Source: Candolleomyces eurysporus
Taxonomy: Eukaryota; Basidiomycota; Agaricomycetes; Agaricales; Psathyrellaceae
DNA: 64,000 nt
Assembly (NCBI GenBank): GCA_027579435.1
Contig: JANBPK010000751.1
Span: forward strand, 62,001-126,000
Direction: 5' to 3'
The notes beneath the pieces are model-generated. The model was not told the DNA's origin. It saw only the letters and a list, made by a program, of their open reading frames with translations, and did not search any database. The position numbers and the translations under genes were made by a program. Shown here in pieces: positions 20,748-31,453 of this stretch; positions within the stretch are counted from its first letter, which is position 1; every line of letters starts with the position of its first letter.

Positions 20748-22979
20748 TCACGACTTCTTCTGCCCAGTCACGATCCGTTCCACCTCCATCCGCACCCTGG
20801 CTTTGGCAGCTTTTCCTTCGGCGCTGTCGCCACCAATGAACTTGTTCTCTTGACCGAAAATTCCAACCGTTGTACCGTCATAGATGAGTCGGAGNAGTTT
20901 GATCCATTGAAGGCCCCATATATCCGCTGCCTCTGCACCCATAACTTCCAGGGCAGCTAAACGTAAAAGATAGTAAGCTTCAACAACAGGCGGTAAAGAA
21001 NAATGAACGACTTACTATATATCAACTCGGCACCCACAGCCGTCTCCAACAGCGGACGCTCCTCCAAAAGGCGCGTAAACCACATCCAATACCGAGGAAC
21101 GGTAAAGGGACCATCTGATGGCGCACGGTTAGGGAACATNAGCTGNACTTTCATGAGCTCCCAATACACCCTCATGATCCCCGAGACNCGCGTCGAGTAC
21201 TCTGCCTGAGTCTCAAACTCTCCGTTTCCGGAGCTCTGGCCGAACCGGTAACCCATGATCCTCCACTTTTCTTTCTCCCCTCCCCTCCCCGACTTTTTCT
21301 CGCCAGTACCCCAAGCCCGGCCGTCNAAATCGACNTCAGGGATGATGCAGGGTATGGCCCAGCCACCAACCCGCTGNACGATTTTCGTCCATAGCATATT
21401 GGGGAACACGTCGACGAGCGTTGTCAACAGGTTGAATGTAACACGGGCNAGTGGGATAGCCGATCGCTTCTCCGCCGTAACCTCTGTTTCGGCNTGTAGG
21501 AGAATCGCTTTGGCGAGAGAATAGCACAGAGCCGAGTACACCGGATGTGGATGCGGGGGATTAGGTTTGAGCAGTTGAACAAGTTCGGTAGACTATGAAA
21601 GAAAGAAATGAGGCGGCGCTANGAAAAGGCAATTTTGNTACTTACAACTCGTTCTATCGAGGCTTCGTCATTCGTNACCTGTCCGACCTTTGGGGTAATT
21701 TGGCGTCGGTATTTATTCCACTCGGACTTGAGCTCCTTGACGGCTTTCACACCAGCAATGAGGTTGGTTTTCACTCCCTGAAAAATTCGTCAGGGCGTGN
21801 NNNAAGATAGNAATGACGAGAATCCTACCAGTATGCCTTCCCGTGCATCCGCCCAATCCTGTGATGCTGTCCGGAAACCGAGTTTGCTCCTGGCATCGGC
21901 CTCTGCGCTCANCTTCTCATTCTTGATTCTCTCTTGCTCTTGCTTCCTCTTTACNTCCTCNTCCTCCCGCTTTCTTTTCTCCTCCTCATCCTTTCTCTTC
22001 TTCTCTTCCTCCGCTTTCCGCTTTTCCTCCTCCGCCTTTTTGCGTTCCTCTTCCAACCTGCGTTTCATCTCTTCCTCACGTTTCTTCNTTTCTTCTGCCT
22101 CTCTCTTCTGCCTCTCCGCCTCCAGACGCGCTGCGACCTTTCCCTCCTCCAGTCGAATCACGGATTCGATTCGGTCCCATAGAGCCTTTTCCCGGGCTTT
22201 CCACCTCTCGCGGAGAACCGCCTCCTCTTTATCTTGCGCGAGACGAAACGATGAAAGCTGAGACTCAATTTCAGACATTTGTCTTGCGTGGGTTGCGGCA
22301 AGCGTCTGGTCCTGGACCGAATTGTTCTTGGTCCGTGCGTCAAGGAGCAATGATTGTGTGGTTGACAGCTCCTTTCGCGCCGTTTTCTACATATTTGTGT
22401 CAGAACACGCCATGTCAAAGGTTGGCGGAATACTTACAAAGGCGTCTTTGCGAGTTTTCTTCTCCCATTCTTCGTATGGATCGCGGTGTCGTGCCCAAAG
22501 GCGGATAGTAGCCACGGTGTCTTCGAGTTGTTTCGTTCGGGCGTCATCTTTCGTGTCCANNGCCCTGNGTTGTCAGANAATTAATTAGCTGNTTGCGAAT
22601 NATGAGGAAACCGGGTAACTTTCGTCAAAAGACGAGTTCAGAAGAGACGGCGTCACTGTAACAAGGAAAATTATGACATACCTTGTTTCGGATCGTCTCA
22701 GTGGTGAGCCCAAGTCGTCAATAATGGTTTTATGACGCCCAGGAGCGAGATGCGGCGATGATGTGGANGATGAGGANGATGAGCTGGAGCTCGAGTCTGA
22801 TTCATAGTCGTATGCATTGTATTCTTCCTCCGAGTCTGAATGAAGGCCGAATGTCGTGGCCCTTCGCGTCCTGCCATCCAAACAAAACATTAGATCGCTT
22901 ATACGTGCACATCAGTCGGGTTCGAGGCTTACCGCCTTACAGGGGACGGGGAGGGTGATCTAGGAAGACCAAATCGCAT
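20748..22979 (-). CDS. GLE1: GLE1-like nuclear pore mRNA export factor
   Basis: Multi-exon gene starting MRFGLPRSPSPSPVRR and ending VERIVTGQKKS. The order is an acidic, Ser-rich N-terminus (DSEEEYNAYDYESDSSSS), then a long charged coiled coil rich in EEEKRK (about 21900-22250), then the globular GLE1 domain. Within that domain, HPHPVYSALCYSLAKAILLQ-like, VFPNMLWTKI, GGWAIPCIIP and GTTVGIFGQENKF are diagnostic. GLE1 binds inositol hexakisphosphate and activates the DEAD-box helicase Dbp5 on the cytoplasmic face of the nuclear pore to release mRNPs. The sequence here is peppered with single Ns (over 25), so exon frames are partly uncertain. The intron before the last exon (GTAAGT...TTTAG) is clear. 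Confidence 0.9.
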
Positions 22980-23621
22980 TGTCGTGCCTCGTGTCGGTTC
23001 AAAATTTATTTGGTCTCTTTCATACACTATTCACTATTTAACGACGAGGTTTGTAAGTATCGATAGCTAGTATTTAACGCCTCACTTACCTGAACTTCAA
23101 ATTCCCTGCGACGAACAATAGACCATGGAGGATCGAGGTCAACCACGGTGGTCCCGCCCAAGTGCNAGTAAAGAGGACCGCCTGCCAAATTGGGATATAA
23201 CAACGTCACATGATTCTACCGCGTGACCGTGGAGCCCAGCCGCCAGCTCGTCGGTTCGAATCCCGGTCATGCATCCTCGACGTCAAGGGAGCACCCTCGT
23301 TCTTCAAATCGGAAGCTCTCACGAAAATCGGACAATCATCGATTCCGCAGTTCAAGGCCGACCAATTACTCGGAGATGTGGAACGAGGTAAGAATCAAAA
23401 GTCTGGAGGGCCTGGACGGAACAAAAATATCCTGGCCGAAGTTCTCATATATCAAGGAACGACACCCTGTGGGACGGAAAACTCACAGGCCACAAGGCTT
23501 CGACTCCAAACCACACGGCTTCGACTGGTTTCTTCGACCATACTGGTCCCGACATAGCGACATGGCCGCTACTCGACCCACTTAAAAAGGGTCTAGCGTA
23601 CACAACTCTGCCTCAGCAAGC
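22980..23621. other. Intergenic, no gene recognised
   Basis: Divergent promoter region between GLE1 (-) and the first FAD oxidase (+). A GGTTCGAATCC string near 23253 resembles a tRNA T-loop, but no tRNA folds around it. Confidence 0.4.
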
Positions 23622-25566
23622 ATGAAGTCACTGGCTCTTTTCTCCATCTTTCTCTTTCCANGCTTTTGCAGCTCAAACTTTGGATGGCAGGAATTGTCGT
23701 TGCTTGTACGGTCAAGGCTGTTGGCCCTCTGCAGCCGCGTTCGATGCACTCGCACCCCAGCTCTCACAGCCGCTTCTTCGGCCCCTCCCCGCAGCACTGC
23801 CATGCTATAGGGACGGTGCGACATCTGAGGCTTGTACCATCGTCCGGAACAGTTTCAGCAATGCTACCTGGAGAGCTGATCTTCCTGGGGTGATGCAATT
23901 CATCAACTTTGAAACATATGTTCTCCCCAACAGCACTGTTTCCCGGTGCCCCTTAAACCCAACTGCGGGGCAATCCTGCGAACAAGGGTCCATCCCGCCG
24001 ATTGGTGTTGATGCACGAACACCAGAGGACATACAGAGGGCAATTCGCTTTGGCCGCCAGCACAATCTCAAGATTGTCGTCCATAACACCGGCCATGACT
24101 TTCTCGGAAGGAGTGCTGGCAACGGGGGCTTTTTGATATGGACTCATCGAATGAAAGATATCACATTTCATCATACGTTCGTCCCCCAGAACGGCCCCAG
24201 GAGCTCCTCGCGTGAAGGTACGGCTTTGTATTGGTTCCACGGCCAATTGCTTACAATCGACTGGATCATAGCCATGACACTGGGAGCAGGCGTTCAATGG
24301 GCCGAGGCGTATTCTGCAGCCCATGCCCGAAATCGGTTGATTGTTGGGGGCGTATCTCCAGGTGGAACCGTCGGTGCTGCCGGCGGCTGGATCCTCGGAG
24401 GCGGACACAGCGCTTTGACCGCAGCGTTCGGCTTTGGTGAGCACTCCTTTGCTAAATTTCTTCACAGTCTAATTTTGTTTCGAGGCGTGGACAACGTTTT
24501 GGAATTCAAGATTGTCACTGCGGACGCCAAGTATTTGACTGTCAACGATTACACCAACCGCTCGCTTTTCTGGGCTCTCAGAGGCGGCGGAGGTGGAACT
24601 TTCGGGGTTGTCACCTCTGTTACCTATAGGGTTCACCCAAACATTCCCATTGTCGGCTCTTTCGTAACTGCGAACTTTTCCTCCCCGGACATTGCCCAGG
24701 CAGTTATAACCGAATTCATCAATATCCAACCAAAGCTGACCGATAACCACTGGGGAGGATATTCGTCTTTCAACAACGGGGGCATACAGCTACTCTACAT
24801 CGCACCGAACGTTTCGCTGTCTACTGCACAGGAAATCATCAACCCATTTGTCGATTTCGTGACCAACGTCACTCAAAGTGACGTGCTGTCCTCCAGTTTA
24901 CCTTTCGACAGTTTCCTTGACTGGATGAATTTCATTTTCGGCCTCGGCCAGCTTAGCGGGGTTGGGTTTATTGCAGAGGTATCATCTCGATTGCTCCCAC
25001 GAGATGCAGCTTTAGCTCGTCCTGCAGAGATTGCCAAGACTTTATTGGCCATGCCTTATGGTGTCGGCTTCAAGTGAGTTCGTTCCCGCTCCCGAAAGCT
25101 GTATACTCCTTACCACGGTTTACAGCTGTGTTGCCGGTGGGGCCTCTTCCCAGATTGATCCAGACTCTGTCGCTTTCCATCCATCCTGGCGCAATGCTCT
25201 CGCAACGATCGCTATTGCAGAATCCTGGAGCGAGAATGCCCTAGTCGACGAGATACGTGCCGCTCAACAGCGACTCATAGACAGCACTAGGATCTTGGAT
25301 ACGATTTCAACAGACTCCGCGACGTATTACAATGAGGTCAGTAAATGGGCGGCGTTCTAGCGATCTTTACCATTTCGCGTGTATCTCATTTAAATTGGGT
25401 TTAGGCCACCCTGCATGAAGTGGATTTCCAGAAATCGTTCTGGGGACGACACTATCCGAGATTGAAGGAGATCAAGCGTCAGGTTGACCCCACGTCCCTA
25501 TTCGTCGTCCCTCGTGGAGTCGGTTCTGAGGATTGGGATGCTGATGTTAATTGCAGGTTGGGATAG
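23622..25566 (+). CDS. Secreted FAD-linked oxidase 1 (isoamyl alcohol oxidase / BBE type)
   Basis: Starts MKSLALFSIFLFP; with the N at 23661 dropped, a signal peptide runs into AAQTLDGRNCRCLYGQGCWP. Five exons are joined by GT-AG introns. The Cys-rich start (C-CLYG--CWPS) is typical of fungal isoamyl-alcohol-oxidase-like proteins. The FAD-binding part shows GVDARTPEDIQRAIRF, then NTGHDFLGRS, whose His is the likely covalent flavin site, and VSPGGTVGAAGGWILGGGHS. The second covalent Cys found in gluco-oligosaccharide oxidases (GTCP) is Ser-Pro here, so single attachment is expected. The C-terminal berberine-bridge segment has DFQKSFWG-HY-RLK and DP-SLFVV--GVGSEDW. It should oxidise an alcohol or sugar with O2 outside the cell; substrate unknown. 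Confidence 0.85.
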
Positions 25567-25903
25567 ATATGTACCAGTCTTAGTCGCACTGCGCACCTTC
25601 TGATAGTATTTTTCTCACACCTTCGTGCAAGCTGTATAGGGATCGCAGTCAATTACTGAATTGTAACGTCATCGAGGAAATCACTTGAGCGCCACCTGCA
25701 CTGTAAGTGTACAATGCGCAGTTCCATTCATGGGAGCTACTCTGACGATGACTATCAACCTCGAGGAACTCGGCGACCGAATAGTGAAGACCATCGCTCT
25801 CCAGCATCTCCACAACGCACGTTCTCTACAGCGAATGCAGGGTATATAAAGCCAAATGTAAACGTTATGCCATTACGCAGCCCCGGCGCTCTCAAGCACC
25901 AAT
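25567..25903 (+). promoter_or_regulatory. Promoter region of FAD oxidase 2
   Basis: Contains a TATA box TATATAAA at 25843-25850, 54 bp before the ATG. This interval recurs at about 29000-29336 upstream of oxidase 3. Confidence 0.6.
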
Positions 25904-27878
25904 ATGAAGTCATCGTTGGCAGCGGCGCTCTTCTCGACCATCTTGTGCCTTTCATCTACCTCCCTTGTCGAAGGCAACAATAACTGCAAGTGTTTGTATG
26001 GTCAACCTTGCTGGCCATCTACACAAGCCTTCGACACTCTCGCGTCTCAGCTCTCTCAGCCTCTACTCCAACCTTTACCTCCCGCTCTACCTTGCTACAC
26101 CGATCCTAGCGGAGCAGAATGCGCAGACGTGCAAGCCAACACGGCCAACGGCACTTGGCGCGCTAACATTCCGGGAGCGTTGCAGAACCTCTTTTTCGAA
26201 GATTACATCTTCCCCAACAACACAATCTCTGCGTGTTACCTGAACACCACCCTTGGAATCCCTTGCGAACAGGGTTCTATCCCTCCTATTGGTGTTGATG
26301 CTCGTTCACCAGAGGACATTCAAGCTGCGGTTCGCTTCGCGAAGGAGCACAACTTGAAGGTTGTCGTGCAGAATACCGGACACGACTATCTTGGACGTAG
26401 CACTGGCCGCAACGGGTTCATGATTTGGACGCACCTTATGAAGAATATTGAGTTCCATGATGCCTTTGCTCCTGAAGGCGGAGATGGCTCTGAGCAGTTC
26501 GAAGGTTGGTTTCTTACGGTTCTCTATACAAGGATTTTATGTTGACCAGGCATTTGTCTGTTAGCTGTAACCCTCGGGGCGGGCGTCCAATGGATCGAAG
26601 CATACACTGCCGTCGGCGCACGCAATAGATTCATTGTTGGGGGTATTTCTCAAGATGGCAGTGTAGGCGCCGCAGGTGGTTGGGTACTTGGTGGTGGCCA
26701 CAGTGCTTTCTCCGGAAAATTTGGTCTCGGTGAATCACGATTCTTCCCTTCGGTCTCTGGTTGCAGAGTTTGACATTCCGTTTGCTGCCTTGTAGGTGTC
26801 GATAACGTTCTTCAATTTACCTTGGTCAAAGCCGACGGAAGCCATGTCACCGTCAATGCTCACACTAACCCCACATTGTTCTGGGCTCTTCGCGGAGGTG
26901 GAGGAGGAACATTTGGGATCGTCACTTCCGTAACCTACAAAATTCACCCACTTGTCCCTGTCACCGGAGCCCTGGCCTCCGTTAACTTCACCTCCCCGGA
27001 CAACGCACAACGAGCAATCACAGAGTACATCCGGCTCCATGCCACCCTCTCCGACAACGAATGGGGCGGGTACTCGTTCTTCAGCAACTATACCATGTTT
27101 TTCATCTATCTCGCCCCTAACATCTCCCTCCCCGAAGCCAATGCTACTATTGGACCCTTGTTCAACCTGCTGCATGAGGTTGGAGATACTGGCCTTATCA
27201 CTGAGGTCGTTCCCTTTGACTCGTTCAACGCCTTGGCGAACTTTTCTGTTCCTGGTGCTCAGGACAGCCAAGTTGGGAATAGGCCAGAAATTTCTTCGAG
27301 GCTTTTGTCGAGGGATACCGCTCTTAACAAGGCCGAAGAGACCGCTAGGACTTTGTTGTCTCTTGAATTCGTTGCCATCAAGTACGTCTAACACTCTTAT
27401 CTTCACTTGAAGCCTTTGGACCGTGACAGTGGCTCATGTTTCGTGTCTCTAGCTATATAGCAGGAGGAGCCGTCCTCCGGGTAGACCCTGAATCCACAGG
27501 TCTTAACCCTGCGTGGAGGAACGCTGTTGCCCAGGTCTATATTGGCGAAAGTCACGAAGAAGGCGCCTCGGCTGAAACTATTCGCGCCACGCAACAACGT
27601 CTGGTAGAGGGTACAGCGATCCTGGACACCATCACGACGGATTCCGCTGCATATCTCAACGAGGTAAAGCTTGTCTTCATCTGCAATCAAAGGTGCTAGA
27701 AATTGAACGGTTTTTTCAGGCGTCTTTGCATGAGGTCGACTTCAAGAAGTCCTTCTGGGGAACCCACTACGATAGGTTGAAGCAGATCAAGTACGAAGTA
27801 GACCCGACAGGACTCTTTGTCGTGCCTCGTGGCGTTAGCTCCGAAGATTGGGACAAGGACGTCGTCTGTCGTGTCTAG
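25904..27878 (+). CDS. Secreted FAD-linked oxidase 2
   Basis: Starts MKSSLAAALFSTILCLSSTS, a signal peptide, followed by NCKCLYGQPCWPS. Exon structure and all motifs match the neighbour at 23.6 kb: NTGHDYLGRS with the flavin-linking His, ISQDGSVGAAGGWVLGGGHS, WALRGGGGGTFGIVTSV, and the C-terminal FKKSFWGTHYDRLK, ending DVVCRV. Introns lie after EQFE, after FGLG, inside VAIN|YIAGG and before ASLHEVDF. Several N-glycosylation sequons (NGT, NNT, NTT, NFT) fit a secreted protein. It is far closer to oxidase 3 than to oxidase 1, because 2 and 3 are products of a recent tandem duplication. Confidence 0.88.
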
Positions 27879-28011
27879 TCCTAGGTTCCCTTTGCCATTC
27901 TACATTTCTTTAATATGCGCATGGTTTCGAACTCTTTTCTTTCAGACATTGTACTGTATCCCTTCCCAATTGTTGTCACATATTTCCATATAATACATTT
28001 GCATATAATTT

Positions 28012-28270
28012 CAAAAGAGATCGACCCCAGAGACAAACGAAAATCCGACTGCAAGGACACCCAGAAGACCAACTCAGGCCAATCGTCTTCCTATTTCCTT
28101 TACCTGAATCTGTACGGCTCCTCGAGCTCCCGCGCCGTCTATTACTTTGACCTCCTCATCCGAGAGCTCTATTCCCATCAGTCAGAACATGATCAAGCAC
28201 CGTAGTAGAATAGAAGCGGGAAGCACGCACTGATGTCGCCAGCGTCCAAGTACCCTTCCAACCTTTTGTT
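28012..28270 (-). pseudogene. Fragment of aldo/keto reductase 3' exons
   Basis: Nearly identical to 31454-31715, the last two exons of the intact reductase. It carries the -ELSDEE- and membrane-tail coding region. A G-to-A change turns the Trp of RLAWVGLL into a stop, and no upstream exons exist. It ends abruptly at about 28270, where sequence homologous to oxidase 1 begins. It is a duplication by-product. Confidence 0.85.
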
Positions 28271-29000
28271 CTCGAGATACGTGCCGCTCAACAGTGACTC
28301 ATAGACAACACCAGGACCTGTGCTAAGTGGGCCGATGCTTCGCACGGCATGTACCGAGGCATTTATTGGTTCACTATTAACCTTTCACCAGCGAGGATGA
28401 CATTCTTGTGAACCCGGGTACATTGCTCTGTGATGATATCCGTCATTTTTTATACTAGGCATGTACAAGTTGCTATCCTCATTGAGACCATCCCCGCCTT
28501 CCTCATTCCTCCCCCCGTCGCGTCGCCCCTCCTGGTCGGCGTAGCTACCGTAGATACACAAATATGGGTCGGGATTTTCCTCCAACGCTATGTGCGGATC
28601 AATCCTCATTAGCGTGGGGGGAATGAATGATCGCAAAAAGCCGGCCGGATGAAGCTGGAGATGCCGTGTGCATAGTCTTGGCGCTTTTCCAAGAGGTCTT
28701 TAGCTCGGCTAAAATCGGCTAAAATGCCTCGGTAATCTTGGATACAATTTCAACCGACTCCGCCACGTACTTATTACAACGAGGTCAGTAAATGGGCGGC
28801 GTTCTAGCGATCCTTATCCTTACCATTTCGCATGTATCTCATTTGAATTGGGTTTAGGCCACCCTGCATGAAGCGGACTTCCAGAAATCGTTCTGGACGT
28901 CACTATCCGAGATTGAAGCGTCAGCTCCCTGTTCGTCGTTCCTCGTGGAGTCGGTTCTGAGGATTGGGATGCCGATGTCAATTGCAGATTGAGATGATAT
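28271..29000 (+). pseudogene. Fragment of FAD oxidase 1 3' end, interrupted by an insertion
   Basis: 28272-28312 and 28740-29000 match the 3' exons of oxidase 1 (from its EIRAAQQ codons near 25250 to its end). The fragment has small deletions and an insertion between the two parts. The intron before ATLHE is recognisable. It lacks all upstream exons, so it is a dead duplicate piece. Confidence 0.85.
28313..28739. repeat. Possible short non-autonomous element, copy 2
   Basis: About 425 bp that split the oxidase 1 fragment. The ends AGGACCTGTG...TACCGAGGCATTTA and AAAATGCCTCGGTAATCTT are partly inverted relative to each other and resemble the ends of 5878-6203. Because the host sequence is known from oxidase 1, the insertion itself is certain. 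Its exact edges are not. Confidence 0.6.
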
Positions 29001-29264
29001 GTACCGGTCTTGGTCGCACTGTGTACCTTCTGATAGTATTTCCCTCACACCTTTGCACAAGCTGTATAGGGATCGCAGTCAACCACTGAATTGTATCGTC
29101 ATCGGGGAAATCACTTGAGCGCCATCTGCACCGCAAATGTGCAATGCGCAGTTCCATTCATGCGAGACTGCTCTGACGATGACTATCAACCTCGAGGAAC
29201 TCGGCGACCGAATAGTGAAGACCATTGCCCTCAAGCATCTCCACAACCCACGTTCTCCCCAATG

Positions 29265-29282
29265 TATATAAGGTATATAAGG
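29265..29282 (+). promoter_or_regulatory. Tandem TATA boxes of FAD oxidase 3
   Basis: TATATAAGG occurs twice in a row, about 55-70 bp before the ATG at 29337. The duplicate promoter of oxidase 2 has only one. Confidence 0.6.
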
Positions 29283-29336
29283 CGGAATGGAAACGTTGTG
29301 ACATAGTACGCAACCCCGGCGCTCTCAAGCACCAGT

Positions 29337-31307
29337 ATGAAGTCATCATTGGCAGCGGCGTTCTTCTCGACCATCTTGTGTCTTTCATCGACCTCTCTTG
29401 TTGAAGGCAACACCAACTGCAAGTGTTTGTATGGTCAACCCTGCTGGCCATCTACACAAGCATTCGACACTCTCGCGTCTCAGCTCTCTCAGCCTCTTCT
29501 CCAACCTTCACCTCCTGCTCTACCTTGCTACACCGATCCTAGCGGAGCAGAATGCGCAGACGTGCAAGCCAACACGGCCAACGGCACTTGGCGCGCTAAT
29601 ATTCCTGGAGCGTTGCAGAACCTTTTTTTCGAAGATTACATCTTCCCCAACAACACGATCTCTGCGTGTTACCTAAACACCACCCTTGGAATTCCTTGCG
29701 AACAGGGTTCTATCCCTCCTATTGGTGTTGACGCTCGTTCGCCAGAGGACATTCAAGCTGCGGTTCGGTTCGCGAAGGAGCACAACTTGAAGCTTGTCGT
29801 GAAGAATACTGGGCATGATTACCTTGGACGTAGCACTGGCCGCAACTCGTTTATGATTTGGACGCACCTTATGAAGGATATCGAATTCAATGATGCCTTT
29901 GTTGCTGAAGGCGGAGATGGCTCAGAGCAGCACGAAGGTTTGTTTCCTTCCAGCTCTCTATACAAGGATTTTATGTTGACCAGGTATTTGTCTATCAGCT
30001 GTGACCCTGGGAGCGGGCGTTCAATGGATCGAAGCATACGCTGCCGTCGGTGCTCGCGACAGACTCATTGTTGGGGGTATTTCTCCAGATGGCAGCGTAG
30101 GCGCCGCAGGTGGTTGGGTTTTGGGTGGTGGTCACAGCCCTTTCGCCGGACAGTTCGGCCTCGGTAAATTACCACTCTTCCCTTCGCCTTCTGGTTGCGG
30201 ACTCTGACATTCCTTTCGCTACCTTGCAGGCGTTGATAACGCCCTTCAATTCACCTTGGTCAAAGCCGACGGAAGCCATGTCATCGTCAACGCTCATACC
30301 GACCCCTCATTGTTCTGGGCTCTTCGCGGAGGAGGTGGAGGGACCTTCGGCATCGTCACTTCTGTAACCTACAAAATTCACCCACTCGTCCCTCTCACGG
30401 GAGTCCTGGCCTCCGTTAACTTCACTTCCCCGGACAACGCCCAACGAGCAATCACAGAATACATCCGGCTCCATGGCACCCTCTCTGACAACCAATGGGG
30501 CGGGTACTCGTTCTTCAACAACTTTACCCTGTTTTTCTTCTATCTTGCGCCTGACATGTCTGTTCCCGAAGCCAATGCGACTATTGGACCCTTGTTTAAC
30601 CTGTTGCACGAGGTTGGAGACACGGGTCTTATCACTGAGGTAGCTCCCTTTGAATCGTTCGAGGCCTCAGGGGCGGGCTTTTCTTCCCCTGGTTCTGGCC
30701 AAGTTGGGAATAGACCAGAAATTTCTTCAAGGCTTCTGTCGAGGGATACGGCTGTTAACAAGGCCGAAGAGACCGCTAGGACTCTGCTGTCTCTTGATTT
30801 CGTTGCCGTCAAGTACGTCTAATACTTTCCTTCTCAGCTTCACTTGAAGCCTTTGGACGCTAGCTCATCCCTCGTGTTTCTAGCTTTGTAGCAGGAGGAG
30901 CCGTTCTCCGTGTAGACCCCGAATCCACAGGTCTTAACCCTGCGTGGAGGAACACTGTTGCCCATATCTATATCGGCGAGGATCACGAAGAAGGCGCCTC
31001 GGCTGAAACCATACGCGCCAAGCAACAGCGTCTGGTGGAAAACACAGCGATCCTCGACACCATCACGACGGATTCCGCTTCTTATCTCAACGAGGTAAGA
31101 CTTGTCTTCATTTTCAATCCGAGGCATTAGAAATTCAACTGTTTCAAGGCGTCTTTGCATGAGGTCGACTTTAGGAAGTCCTTCTGGGGCACCCACTACG
31201 ATAGGTTGAAGCAGATCAAGTACGAAGTGGACCCGACCGGACTCTTCGTCGTGCCTCGTGGGGTTAGCTCTGAAGATTGGGACGAGAACGTCGTCTGTCG
31301 TGTCTAG
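29337..31307 (+). CDS. Secreted FAD-linked oxidase 3
   Basis: Tandem duplicate of oxidase 2. It has the same signal peptide, the same C-CLYGQPCWPS start and the same intron positions. The flavin motif NTGHDYLGRS and the WALRGGGGGTFGIVTSV motif are retained, and the ending DVVCRV is shared. Differences from oxidase 2 are scattered substitutions (for example APDMSVPEANATIG against APNISLPEANATIG) and a variable segment before QVGNRPEISSR. No stop or frameshift is visible, so both copies look functional. Substrate unknown; the isoamyl-alcohol-oxidase-like group oxidises small alcohols, others in the superfamily oxidise sugars or alkaloids. Confidence 0.88.
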
Positions 31308-31453
31308 TAGTCTGGCTCCTAAGCTCTCTTCGGCATCCCCCATTTCTTTAACAGTCGCATTGCTTCATATTGTTTCCTTTCACAGACATTATAGTGTATG
31401 ATCTCCAGATGTTGTTACATATTTCCACGCACAGAATGCATTTACACATACAA

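Noticed and set aside
23205..23280. tRNA suggested by GGTTCGAATCC
   Set aside because: The T-stem does not pair, there is no A box, and a convincing acceptor stem cannot be formed.
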